Below are positions 16,482 through 25,092 of a DNA stretch of 64,000 bases, piece by piece (the stretch's first letter is position 1; the number at the start of each line of letters is the position of its first letter). The translations under genes were made by a program, and so were the position numbers. Origin of the DNA: Shimia sp040225985 (GTDB taxonomy: Bacteria; Pseudomonadota; Alphaproteobacteria; Rhodobacterales; Rhodobacteraceae); contig NZ_JBBPEU010000013.1 of NCBI RefSeq assembly GCF_040225985.1, positions 30,924 to 94,923 of the forward strand, in the 5' to 3' direction. Under the pieces are notes generated by a model. It was not told the origin of the DNA and did not search any database. It worked only from the letters and a program-made list of their open reading frames with translations.

Positions 16482-18032
16482 ATGGTCTATCTCTTCCTTC
16501 CATTGCTCAGCCCGCTGATCCTGTTGCTGGCTGCGGCCTATGCTGCCCGCCACCCCGGATTGCGCCCCGGTCCCGTGCCGCGCGTCACCGAAATCGCGGC
16601 GATTGCGGCCTTTGCTGTCGCGGCACTGTCTGCGGGCCTTCTGATCCTGAACGGGTCGGGCACCTCGGCTTTGATCGGGGCCTTCGGGATCGGCCTGTCG
16701 GTCCGGCTGGATGCGGTCAGCGCGATCATGCTGATGTTGGTCAGCTTCATCGGCTGGATCGTGCTGCGCTATTCCGCGACGTATATGGACGGAGAGGCCA
16801 AACAGGGCCGCTTCATGGCGTGGATGTCTGTCACGTTGGCCTCGGTCATGCTGTTGGTGACCTCTGGCAACCTTGTGCAACTGCTCGTCGCCTGGACAGT
16901 GACCAGCCTGTCGTTGCACCAATTGCTGTTGTTCTACCCCGAACGCGCCACCGCGCAGCGCGCCGCCCGCAAGAAAGCGGTTGTTGCGCGGCTGAGCGAA
17001 CTGGCGCTGGCTGGCGCGGTTATCCTGCTCGTGTCGGCCACGGGTACCACCGATATCAAGACCATTCTCTCGGGCGTTGAACCCGGCTGGATGTCAGTCT
17101 CTGCCGCAATTCTGATCGCGCTGGCGGCGGTTCTGGCCTCGGCCCAGTTCCCAGTTCATGGCTGGCTGACCGAGGTCATGGAGGCCCCGACGCCGGTTTC
17201 GGCTCTGCTGCACGCGGGTGTCATCAATGCCGGGGGCTTCCTGCTGATCCGCTTTGCCGACGTGATGCTGGCGGCGCCCGGTGTCATGGCACTGTTGGTG
17301 ATGCTGGGCGGGTTCACGGCCCTGTTCGGCGGGCTCGTGATGCTGACCCAACCGGCGGTCAAGACGTCGCTGGCGTGGTCGACCATCGCGCAGATGGCGT
17401 TCATGATCATGCAATGTGGTCTGGCGCTGTTCCCTCTGGCGTTGCTACACATCGTGGCCCACTCGCTCTACAAGGCACATGCCTTCCTCAGCTCGGGCGA
17501 GGCGATCAAGAACATCGCCGCCATCCGCCGGCCCGGCCCCGTCGCCGTGCCCAGCGCGGCCAAGGTGGTCCAGTCCTTCGTCATCGCTATCGCGATTTAT
17601 GCTACGGTTGGCTTCTTACTTGGGTTTGACGGCAAATCGGTGCAGGCCATCGCGCTTGGCGTGATCCTGATCTTCGGTGTGGCCTATCTGCTGGCGCAGG
17701 GCTTTGCTGACACCGCCCCGCGTGAACTGACCCGGCGTACGGTGATCTACGCGCTGCTCACCTCGGTCAGCTATTTCGCGCTACAACTCGCGGCCCAGTC
17801 CCTGACCGCAGGCACCCTGCCGGCGACCCCCGCACCGGGTCCGCTTGAATGGGCGCTCATCGTGCTGGCCCTGCTCAGCTTTGGCGTGATCGCGGTGGCA
17901 CAGGCGACCTTCCCGCTCTGGGCGTCGCACCCCGCCGCCGCCGGGATCCGCGTGCACCTGTCCAACGGACTTTATGCCAATGCCATCTTCGACAAGCTTC
18001 TGGACGGTTGGTCCAAGAGGTCGGTTGCGTGA
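16482..18032 (+). CDS. dabB: DabB, NuoL-like membrane subunit of the inorganic-carbon pump
   Basis: The 516-residue membrane protein has about 13 spans and resembles the antiporter-like complex I subunit NuoL. It has SAQFPVHGWLTEVMEAPTPV and SALLHAGVINAGGFLLIRFA, as in proton-conducting subunits. It is followed 13 bases later by dabA. In the known DAB system, DabB conducts cations that energise DabA, so CO2 is captured as bicarbonate in the cytoplasm. The gene is shorter than a true NuoL, and no other complex I genes are nearby. An AAGGGACA ribosome site precedes the ATG. Confidence 0.87.
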   Translation: MVYLFLPLLSPLILLLAAAYAARHPGLRPGPVPRVTEIAAIAAFAVAALSAGLLILNGSGTSALIGAFGIGLSVRLDAVSAIMLMLVSFIGWIVLRYSATYMDGEAKQGRFMAWMSVTLASVMLLVTSGNLVQLLVAWTVTSLSLHQLLLFYPERATAQRAARKKAVVARLSELALAGAVILLVSATGTTDIKTILSGVEPGWMSVSAAILIALAAVLASAQFPVHGWLTEVMEAPTPVSALLHAGVINAGGFLLIRFADVMLAAPGVMALLVMLGGFTALFGGLVMLTQPAVKTSLAWSTIAQMAFMIMQCGLALFPLALLHIVAHSLYKAHAFLSSGEAIKNIAAIRRPGPVAVPSAAKVVQSFVIAIAIYATVGFLLGFDGKSVQAIALGVILIFGVAYLLAQGFADTAPRELTRRTVIYALLTSVSYFALQLAAQSLTAGTLPATPAPGPLEWALIVLALLSFGVIAVAQATFPLWASHPAAAGIRVHLSNGLYANAIFDKLLDGWSKRSVA

Positions 18033-18045
18033 AAGGAACTCACCC

Positions 18046-20454
18046 ATGTTTGCAAAACTCGAAGCTTACCCCGCCGCTCTGCTTGAACTGATCACACAGG
18101 CCAATACTGCTGCCAAAGCTATCCCGCCATTGTTCCCGCTTTCGTCGAATGTCGCCGTGAACCCGTTTCTCGGGCAGGCCGAAGAACCCCTTGCGGTGAC
18201 CGCCGCGCGGCTTGCGCGGGTGGCGGGGACGCGGATCACCCCGTCGCGCACCCACTGGGCCGAAAAACTTGCCTCGGGCGAGATCACCGAGGTGGATCTT
18301 GACGATGCACTGGCGGCGGTGCCCGGACATTTCAGCATTCCCACCTTGGCAGACGTCAAGGCGGCTCTCACCCACGAGGCCGAACAGCCCGAGGCCCTGC
18401 CAACGGTCGCCGAACTGGCGGCGGACGTGTCGGGCATCGACTGGCCCGGTCTGATCGAGGACCGTATCGGCGCTTGGGCCGCGAGCCATTTCGATCAGGG
18501 TCAGGCCCTGTGGCAGCAATCCCGCACCGGCGGCACCTTCAGTGCGTGGCGCGACTTTGCCACCCGTGATCTGACGCCGGAAATCCATGGACTGAAGGGG
18601 TTTGGTGCCTTCGTGTCGGACACCAACCGGTCCCACTGGCGTGCAATTGGCCGGGCCTGCGAAAACCTTGGCGTCAGCACCGACGCCGCGGGCACCGCGT
18701 TCCACCGCTGGTTGAGCACGCTGGGCGGCTGGGGTCAATACGGGCGCTACATCCTGTGGCAGGCCGAGTTGGAAGGCGGGCAGGACGACACCGTGACCGA
18801 ACTTCTGGCAATCCGCATGGTCTTTGACGAGGCGTTGTTTGATCTTTACCGCGACCAGATTTCCGATCGCTGGGCCGATGTGATCGCCGCGCACGAAGCG
18901 CCGGTTACGCCGAACCGCGATCTGGTGATCGACGCGGTGTTGCAGGACGCGGCGGATCGTGCCGAACAGCGCCGCATGGCTGACAGCTTTGTTGGCGGCA
19001 AGATCGCCGCCAAGGCCGACCGCCCCGAATTGCAGGCCGCTTTCTGTATCGACGTGCGCTCAGAAGTGTTCCGCCGCGCGCTTGAAGCGCAGGATGCGGG
19101 CATCGAAACCATCGGCTTTGCAGGCTTCTTTGGTCTGGCCAGCGCCCATCGGGCGGCTGGCTCGGACGTGCAGGAATTGCGCGGTCCCGTGCTGTTGAAC
19201 CCCGGTGTGTGTTCGCACGCGGCCGAACCGGAAAAGGACGACCTCAACCGCCGCTATGCCGCGCGGGCGAAACGGGCCTGGGGCCGGTTCAAGTTGGCCG
19301 CAGTGTCGTCTTTTGCCTTTGTCGAGGCGACGGGGCCTCTCTATGCGGGCAAGCTGCTGCGCGATGGATTGGGTGTCGGGGGCAAATCCAAGGCCGAGCC
19401 CGCACCGCAATTCGGGCCAGAGGTTGATCTCGAGACCCGTGTTGGTATGGCCAAGGGTATCCTGACGGCGATGTCCCTGACCGACAATTTCGCACCGGTC
19501 GTGCTGTTGGCCGGACACGGGGCGCATGTCACCAACAACCCGCATGAAAGCGCGCTTCAATGCGGGGCGTGCGGGGGCTTTGCCGGTGACGTGAATGCGC
19601 GTCTTCTGGCCGGTCTGCTGAATGCGCCCGACCTGCGTCGCGCGCTTAGCGCCGAGGGCATCTATATCCCCGCTGATACGGTGTTCCTGCCCGCGATGCA
19701 CTCCACCACCACTGATGCCGTCACCCTTTATGAGCAGGATCTACCCGCCGGCAACTGGGCGGCGCGGGTTGCCAAGGTCAAAGAGTGGCTCGAGGCCGCG
19801 GGAAATCTGGCGAGAACTGAACGCAAGGCACGTTTGCCGCGGGCCAATGCGGCCTCGGACATCCAGGCGCGGGCGCAGGACTGGGCCGAGACACGTCCCG
19901 AATGGGGTCTGGCGGGCTGTCGGGCCTTTGTGGCGGCCCCCCGTCAGCGGACGCACGGCTCTGATCTGGCAGGGCAGGCATTCCTGCACAATTACAACTG
20001 GCGCAAGGATGACGGTTTCGGCGTGCTTGAACTGATCCTGACCGCGCCGGTCGTCGTGGCAAGCTGGATCAGCCTGCAATATTACGGCTCGACCGTGGCG
20101 CCAAACCTGTTCGGCGGCGGCAACAAGCTGTTGCACAACGTTGTGGGCGGCATTGGCGTGCTGGAAGGCAACAACGGTGCGCCGCGCCCCGGTCTGCCGT
20201 GGCAGTCGGTGCATGACGGCGAAAAGTTCCAGCACGAACCGCTGCGCCTGTCGGTCGTGGTCGAGGCCCCGCGCGAAGCCATGAGCGCCATCCTTGAACG
20301 TCACCCCGGCGTGCGCGCCCTGTTCGACAACAGGTGGCTGCACCTGATTGCCATGGATGACGAGGGCAAGATGGCGTGGCGCTATGATGGGGACCTGACC
20401 TGGACCCCGTTCGACGGCGCGGCAGATGAGAACACCGCTATCGCGGCTGAATAA
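18046..20454 (+). CDS. dabA: DabA, carbonic-anhydrase-like subunit (DUF2309)
   Basis: The 802-residue protein belongs to the DUF2309/UPF0753 family. The beta-carbonic-anhydrase-like zinc site is visible: Cys334 and Asp336 in FCIDVRSE, His491 in LAGHGAH, and Cys506 in SALQCGACGG. The spacing (C-x-D, and 15 residues between His and Cys) is that of characterised DabA. It would convert CO2 to bicarbonate in a one-way manner, driven through DabB. ATG at 18046 follows AAAGGA and is preferred over an upstream ATG inside dabB. A GC-rich hairpin follows the stop. Confidence 0.9.
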   Translation: MFAKLEAYPAALLELITQANTAAKAIPPLFPLSSNVAVNPFLGQAEEPLAVTAARLARVAGTRITPSRTHWAEKLASGEITEVDLDDALAAVPGHFSIPTLADVKAALTHEAEQPEALPTVAELAADVSGIDWPGLIEDRIGAWAASHFDQGQALWQQSRTGGTFSAWRDFATRDLTPEIHGLKGFGAFVSDTNRSHWRAIGRACENLGVSTDAAGTAFHRWLSTLGGWGQYGRYILWQAELEGGQDDTVTELLAIRMVFDEALFDLYRDQISDRWADVIAAHEAPVTPNRDLVIDAVLQDAADRAEQRRMADSFVGGKIAAKADRPELQAAFCIDVRSEVFRRALEAQDAGIETIGFAGFFGLASAHRAAGSDVQELRGPVLLNPGVCSHAAEPEKDDLNRRYAARAKRAWGRFKLAAVSSFAFVEATGPLYAGKLLRDGLGVGGKSKAEPAPQFGPEVDLETRVGMAKGILTAMSLTDNFAPVVLLAGHGAHVTNNPHESALQCGACGGFAGDVNARLLAGLLNAPDLRRALSAEGIYIPADTVFLPAMHSTTTDAVTLYEQDLPAGNWAARVAKVKEWLEAAGNLARTERKARLPRANAASDIQARAQDWAETRPEWGLAGCRAFVAAPRQRTHGSDLAGQAFLHNYNWRKDDGFGVLELILTAPVVVASWISLQYYGSTVAPNLFGGGNKLLHNVVGGIGVLEGNNGAPRPGLPWQSVHDGEKFQHEPLRLSVVVEAPREAMSAILERHPGVRALFDNRWLHLIAMDDEGKMAWRYDGDLTWTPFDGAADENTAIAAE

Positions 20455-20460
20455 ATGCGC

Positions 20461-20482
20461 GGCCCCGCTTGCGGGCGGGGCC
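20461..20482 (+). terminator. GC hairpin after dabA
   Basis: A perfect 8-bp stem GGCCCCGC / GCGGGGCC with loop TTGCGG begins 6 bases after the dabA stop. No T tract follows, so it may be a weak terminator or an mRNA end stabiliser. Confidence 0.5.
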
Positions 20483-20565
20483 AACGCTCCTTGGGATAGA
20501 CACGGGCGGGTTTTTCCACGCCGCGGTACAGGCAGGTGTAAAAGGTGAAGGGGCTGACCGTGGGG

Positions 20566-21285
20566 TCAGTCCTTTTTCACATCGGAGGCAAAGCGCGCAG
20601 CGTTTTCGGCGAGGAAGGCGGCGGCGTCGGCTTGATCGTCCCAGAATTGCGGGCGGGCGACGGGGATGGTCAGCGCCTTTTGCACGGCGGGGCGGGTATC
20701 GATCCGGTCAAACCATGCCTTGAGGTGCGGCAGGTCCGAGACATCGACATTGGCCCAAGGGAAGGCGCGCGCCCAGGGGTAGATCATCATGTCAGCGATG
20801 GAATACTCTCCGACGATATAGTCGCGCCCGTCGAGGCGGGTGTTCAGCACTTCCATCAGGCGGCGGCTTTCGTCGACATAGCGTTTGATGGCAAAGGGAT
20901 TGTCCTCGCCATTGGGGGCGGCGATGCGCTGGAAATACATGGCCTGTCCCATCATGGGGCCGACGTGGCCGACCTGAAAGAACATCCATTGCAGGGTTTC
21001 CGAGCGGATCACCGGATCGTCAGACAGGAAAGCCCCGTATTTTTCGGCCAGATGCCAGAGGATCGCGCCGGATTCGAAGATCGCGCGACCCTCGGCACGG
21101 TCATAGATCGAGGGGATCTTGCCGTTGGGATTGATGTTCTGGACATAGTCCGGCGCTTTTTGCTCGGACTTGGCAAAATCGATGGCGGTCAGATCATAGG
21201 GGACGCCGGCTTCTTCGAGAAAGATGACCGGCTTGTAGCCGTTCATCGTGGCGGCGGTGTAAAGGTGGATATCAGGCTGCGACAT
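20566..21285 (-). CDS. Glutathione S-transferase family protein (YghU/nu-like)
   Basis: The 239-residue protein has a thioredoxin-like N-domain (IHLYTAATMNGYKPVIFLEE, NPNGKIPSI, and the Glu-Ser pair in IFESGAILWHLAEKYG) and an all-helical C-domain with the SIADMMIYPW segment. It would conjugate or reduce substrates with glutathione in the cytoplasm. The order NPNGKIPS...ESGAIL fits the YghU/YfcG (nu) group, known for disulfide-bond reductase activity. It overlaps the end of the mdaB-like gene by 14 bases, so the two are co-transcribed. Confidence 0.85.
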   Translation of the reverse strand: MSQPDIHLYTAATMNGYKPVIFLEEAGVPYDLTAIDFAKSEQKAPDYVQNINPNGKIPSIYDRAEGRAIFESGAILWHLAEKYGAFLSDDPVIRSETLQWMFFQVGHVGPMMGQAMYFQRIAAPNGEDNPFAIKRYVDESRRLMEVLNTRLDGRDYIVGEYSIADMMIYPWARAFPWANVDVSDLPHLKAWFDRIDTRPAVQKALTIPVARPQFWDDQADAAAFLAENAARFASDVKKD

Positions 21286-21880
21286 GGGCTTGGTCTCCGA
21301 AATACTGGGTCAGATGCGCGTCAAAACGGGCGAAATCAGCCTCGATCTGCGGGTTTTTCATCACGTCAAAGGCGGCGAATGTGGGCAGGGCGGTCATGTC
21401 GAAGAACCGAGCGTTCAAGTGGACGGGACGCAAAAGGTCATCGACATTGTCCCCCGCGAAGAACGGCTCGGACGGGTCGTCGAACGCTTGTTTCGGGGCG
21501 TTGAAGGTGACCGACAGCATGTACTTCGTGCCGGTGAGCGTACCACCCATGCCGTAGTTGGCAGTGGGAGCCTCGGCGGTGCGGCCATCGCCGGCGCAAA
21601 GGCGGCCGTCCATTCCGGCGGTGTACACATCGTCCATGTATTTCTTTAACGACCACGGCACGCCCATCCAGTTGACAGGGAATTGCATGACCACAACATC
21701 GGCCCAAACGTGGTTTTCCACCTCGGCATTGGCGTCATAGCCCTCGGCCACGGTGGTCACACGCACGTCATGCCCCTGTGTTTCGAAAAAGCGGCGCGCC
21801 CGGCCGACAAATGCGGCGTTCAATGCGCCGGGGGCGAATTCATAGGGCTGTGCCCCGTTGAGAATCAGGATGTTGCTCAT
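21272..21880 (-). CDS. MdaB-type NAD(P)H:quinone reductase
   Basis: The protein of about 202 residues has a flavodoxin-like fold: NILILNGAQPYEFAPG at the phosphate loop, VVMQFPVNWMGVPWSLKKYM, and NYGMGGTLTGTKYMLSVTFN. This is the pattern of MdaB (modulator of drug activity B), an FAD-dependent two-electron quinone reductase. Two ATG codons in a row (21883, 21880) follow AAAGGA; the second has better spacing. It is the first gene of an mdaB-GST unit divergent from an HxlR regulator, which fits control by quinones or electrophiles. Confidence 0.83.
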   Translation of the reverse strand: MSNILILNGAQPYEFAPGALNAAFVGRARRFFETQGHDVRVTTVAEGYDANAEVENHVWADVVVMQFPVNWMGVPWSLKKYMDDVYTAGMDGRLCAGDGRTAEAPTANYGMGGTLTGTKYMLSVTFNAPKQAFDDPSEPFFAGDNVDDLLRPVHLNARFFDMTALPTFAAFDVMKNPQIEADFARFDAHLTQYFGDQAHVAA

Positions 21881-21968
21881 CATTGGTTCCTTTGGTTTCG
21901 AACGAGACCGGCTTGACTCGCGGCCTGTTTAAGGTGCATTTGAAATCTCTGGGAACCAAAATCAACCA

Positions 21969-21984
21969 GTATACTTTTTGTAAC
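21969..21984. promoter_or_regulatory. Possible HxlR operator in the mdaB/hxlR gap
   Basis: The 131-base divergent gap contains GTATACTTTTTGTAAC, followed by a partial direct repeat (GTATTTGCAAC, 21990-22000). HxlR regulators of the YodB/QsrR type bind GTATA-like sites next to quinone-reductase genes. The match here is imperfect, so this is only a candidate. Confidence 0.35.
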
Positions 21985-22011
21985 CTAATGTATTTGCAAC
22001 GGAGGCCTCCC

Positions 22012-22386
22012 ATGCACGCAAGGGTCGAGGAAGACGCCAAGGGGCGGCGACAGGTTCATGATGCCTGTCTGGAGCCCTGTGCCATCGAAAAGGGCATGCG
22101 GATCATTGGCGGTAAATGGACGGGGTCGATCCTGTGGCACCTCAAGGACGGGCCGGTCAGGTTCAACGATCTGGCGCGCATGGTGGGCGGGGCCAGCAAG
22201 AAGATGATCACGGAACGGTTGCGCCAGCTCGAAACCCAAGGGTTGGTGCGGCGCGAGGTGATGGATACGGCGCCAGTGTCGGTGCAATACGAGATCACCG
22301 CGTTTGGCCGCACGGCGCTGGGGTTTCTGGACGAACTGCGCAAGTGGAGCGAAAGCCTTCCGCAAGAGATTCACAACGATGGTTGA
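22012..22386 (+). CDS. HxlR-family transcriptional regulator
   Basis: The 124-residue protein has the HxlR winged helix: IIGGKWTGSILWHLKDGPVR, GGASKKMITERLRQLETQGL, and VSVQYEITAFGRTALGFLDE. It has Cys19 and Cys23 just before the first helix. Conserved N-terminal Cys residues are the redox or quinone sensor in YodB-type members. ATG at 22012 follows CGGAGG; an upstream in-frame start at 21883 would run through the promoter and is rejected. It is divergent from the mdaB-GST pair and overlaps the DehI-type gene by 8 bases. Confidence 0.87.
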   Translation: MHARVEEDAKGRRQVHDACLEPCAIEKGMRIIGGKWTGSILWHLKDGPVRFNDLARMVGGASKKMITERLRQLETQGLVRREVMDTAPVSVQYEITAFGRTALGFLDELRKWSESLPQEIHNDG

Positions 22387-23269
22387 GGTTCTGTCACGCC
22401 TGAAGCCCGACCCGATCCCCGCAATCCATCCGGTGCCGGAACATGCCGCGCTGGGGGAACTGGCGGCGGTCTATGAGCGGACAAAACGGGGGCTGGGCGT
22501 GCCGTGGATGGGCGTCGTGGCGATGGCCTTTGCGCAGTATCCCACCTTCTACGAGACACTTTGGAGCGGGTTGGAACCTATTGTCGGGACCAAAGCCTTT
22601 GCGGCGGCTTGTGAGGAACTGCGTGCCGTGGCCGAGCGGGAAGCGAACGCGCTGGGGCCGCTGTCGGTGTTGGAGGCCTTGCGGGGGCAGGGCTATGGCG
22701 CAGAGGAGATTGCCGAGATCCGCGCCTGTAACGAGGTCTTTTCCGCTGGCAACATGGCTTATGTGCTGATGGCGACGTTGGCGCGGCTGTTGTTGGAGGG
22801 ACATGACTGGGACGGGCAGGGGGGCATTGACCCCGTCCTCCCCGCGCAAGGCGATAGGACCAAGCCAACCTTGATGGAAGCGCATCATGCCTCGCCCGAT
22901 CTGGCGGCGTTGTTTGCGGATTTGCGAGACACGCTGGGTCTGCCCTTTGTAAACACGGATTACCGCGCCTTCGCCCGCTGGCCGAGTTACTTCTTATTGG
23001 GCTGGCAGGGGTTGAAACCTGCCATTCAGTCACGCGCCTATGAACCGGCGGTGACGCGCGTTCATGATGCGGCGGTGGCGCTGGCCCGTGATCTGCCCAA
23101 CCCGACCGGGTTGTCGCCGGATCTGTTGACCGCGGCCGCAAGGCGAGACGCATCCCCGAACGAGGTGCTGTCCGTGGTGCGCCTGTTCCAATGGCTTTTG
23201 CCGGGGCTGGCGGTGAATGTCGGGTTTTTGCGGCAACAGCTTGTCGGGGCGGGCGTCCTGACCTCCTGA
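22379..23269 (+). CDS. DehI-type (group I) 2-haloacid dehalogenase family protein
   Basis: The 296-residue all-alpha protein consists of two related halves. In the first half: LGELAAVYERTKRGLGVPWM ... FYETLWSGLEPIV. In the second: LAALFADLRDTLGLPFVNTD ... YFLLGWQGLKPAI. This pseudodimer is the DehI family layout, enzymes that hydrolyse 2-haloacids without a covalent enzyme intermediate. Asp194 in VNTDYRAFARWPSY lies where the catalytic Asp of DehI is expected. Activity on haloacids is not proven; many family members are uncharacterised. ATG at 22379 overlaps the hxlR-like stop, so the two genes are co-translated. Confidence 0.72.
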   Translation: MVEVLSRLKPDPIPAIHPVPEHAALGELAAVYERTKRGLGVPWMGVVAMAFAQYPTFYETLWSGLEPIVGTKAFAAACEELRAVAEREANALGPLSVLEALRGQGYGAEEIAEIRACNEVFSAGNMAYVLMATLARLLLEGHDWDGQGGIDPVLPAQGDRTKPTLMEAHHASPDLAALFADLRDTLGLPFVNTDYRAFARWPSYFLLGWQGLKPAIQSRAYEPAVTRVHDAAVALARDLPNPTGLSPDLLTAAARRDASPNEVLSVVRLFQWLLPGLAVNVGFLRQQLVGAGVLTS

Positions 23270-24294
23270 TACATCTTGTGAGAGGTCTGTCTCTCCAAGT
23301 GCAAACGGCGCTTGGCCCATTCAGCGCTCAACCCGGGGAGATCAGCGCGACAATAAACTCTTTGGGCGATCCAGAATTTGGGTCAAGACTTTGCCTTTAG
23401 CCCAAGAAACTGGTTTCGGTGAGTCGAGTGTTCCCGTGTTTTCAAGGAGTTGGAAAAGCGATGTGCCATCAAGCACTTTCGCATCACAGGTCACGTGTGC
23501 GACCATTTTTTGATCTTTTCTACAGGGGACTTGGGGCAAGCTGTTCGTTTGGCCCAACTCATGCGGCGCTCGGGACGGAGGACAGGCCTGAACCTTACTA
23601 CCGCGACTCCTGAAGTGTGTTTCCGTTCCAACGTGAAACGCACTTCACCCGAGACCATAAAAGACAATAAATGAAAAAGGAAAATCCTGAGAAAAGCCCC
23701 AAATTTGGCGTTTCACGTTGCACAGGCGTTCGAGAACGAAGGATTTGGCTACAGGAGCTGATGCTTCTCACGGCAGAAGACTTGGAAAATAGTTTATGCC
23801 CAAATGGGTGCGAATGAAGTTTTCTTCTCAGCGGCTGACGGGAAACTCTTTTTAAAGTTCTCGGGCTTGAACGGACAGGTTTAAAAAAGGACGCTGAGGC
23901 GCGTTTTCGACCCACAGCTTCCCGTCACTTTAAACGATTTCCGCGGCGTTGCGGTTCGTAAGACAGGGCTTTCGACGCGTGCGCGAAAATAGCTGCCGCG
24001 CGCATTCGAACGTCAAGGCCCGTTTTGGTTTTCGCATTGGAATGAACAAGAACCCAAGTTCGAATCGAATCGAGTTTTTCTACGGTAGCGTTTCATTGAT
24101 CACACCTTTGTCGAAAGTGAGGTGGCGGCGTCACCGTTCGGCTAGGTGATGTTCCTGTTAGTTTATTCACAGTATCGCGGCTGCGTACATCCAAGCGCCT
24201 ATCTTCAAGGCATTGATGCAAAGCTGTCTGTCGAAGTTGGGTTTTCGCATCTCTACCCCTCGTGTCTGTGGATCGGTTGCTTTAGCATCGTGGC
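23270..24294. other. About 1 kb without a supported gene, less GC-rich
   Basis: Only short frames occur here and none matches a family I know. Examples are a 54-codon minus-strand frame from 23506 with fair codon choice, and a 48-codon plus-strand frame from 23671. The base composition is visibly richer in A and T than the neighbouring genes. It borders the glucosylglycerate genes on their left, so it may be the edge of a transferred segment or decayed DNA. Confidence 0.5.
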
Positions 24295-25092
24295 ATGAAG
24301 CGGTTTCCCGACATTCTGGTTTTTAGCGATCTCGACGGCACCCTTTTGGATCATCACACCTATTCTTGGACCCCGGCAGAGGAGGCTCTCGCCCGTATCA
24401 GGAAAGACCGGGTCGGTCTGATCCTGGCCTCCTCCAAGACCCAAGCCGAAGTCGCCTCGATTCGCGCCGATCTCGGTTTTGCCGACTGGCCGGCAATCGT
24501 GGAAAACGGCGGCGGCCTTCTGGAATCCGATCTGGCGGGCGGTCCCGTGCAACGCACTCTCTACGCTGATATCAGGGCTCGTTTGCGCGGTTTGCCGAAA
24601 GGTTTTGTCGGCTTTGGCGACATGACCGAACATGAGGTCGCCAAGGTTACCGGGCTTTCCCTTGCAGCGGCCAGACGTGCGAAACAGCGCGCCTTCTCAG
24701 AGCCGGGCCTCTGGACGGGCCAGCCCGAGGGCTTATCGGCCTTCGAACGCTCGGCCAAGCTGGCCGGGCTTTCTTTACGCCACGGCGGGAGGTTCCTGAC
24801 AGTGTCATTAGGTGCGACTAAGGCCGATCAAATGGAAGTGCTGATCAAGCGTTTCCGGCCACGGCTTGTCTTGGCCCTGGGCGATGCCCCCAACGACATT
24901 GAGATGCTGGAAAAGGCCGATCATGGCGTTATCGTCGCCAATGATGTCACTCCCGACCTGCCGCCGCTGCCCGGCGAGGCGAGCGGGCACATCACCCGCA
25001 CCTGCCTTGCAGGGCCCGCTGGTTGGGCCAGGGCTGTCACGGCGTTTCTGGACCAATACGCCCCCACCGAATACGGAAAGACAAATGGCTGA
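24295..25092 (+). CDS. gpgP: Glucosyl/mannosyl-3-phosphoglycerate phosphatase
   Basis: The 265-residue HAD-IIB protein has motif I FSDLDGTLLDHHTYSW, motif II LASSKTQAEV, VENGGG, and the C-terminal VLALGDAPNDIEML motif III/IV. The ENGGG element and length fit the mannosyl-3-phosphoglycerate phosphatase (MPGP) family, which removes the 3-phosphate from hexosyl-3-phosphoglycerate. It overlaps by 8 bases the GT81-type synthase, so the pair makes the solute in two steps. Glucose rather than mannose is favoured because of the synthase and the facing phosphorylase. The gene symbol is by analogy. Confidence 0.82.
   Translation: MKRFPDILVFSDLDGTLLDHHTYSWTPAEEALARIRKDRVGLILASSKTQAEVASIRADLGFADWPAIVENGGGLLESDLAGGPVQRTLYADIRARLRGLPKGFVGFGDMTEHEVAKVTGLSLAAARRAKQRAFSEPGLWTGQPEGLSAFERSAKLAGLSLRHGGRFLTVSLGATKADQMEVLIKRFRPRLVLALGDAPNDIEMLEKADHGVIVANDVTPDLPPLPGEASGHITRTCLAGPAGWARAVTAFLDQYAPTEYGKTNG

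Noticed and set aside
16482..20454. Part of a respiratory complex I or Mrp antiporter operon
   Set aside because: Only one NuoL-like gene is present and it is followed by a DUF2309 gene with the DabA zinc site, which identifies the DAB pair instead.
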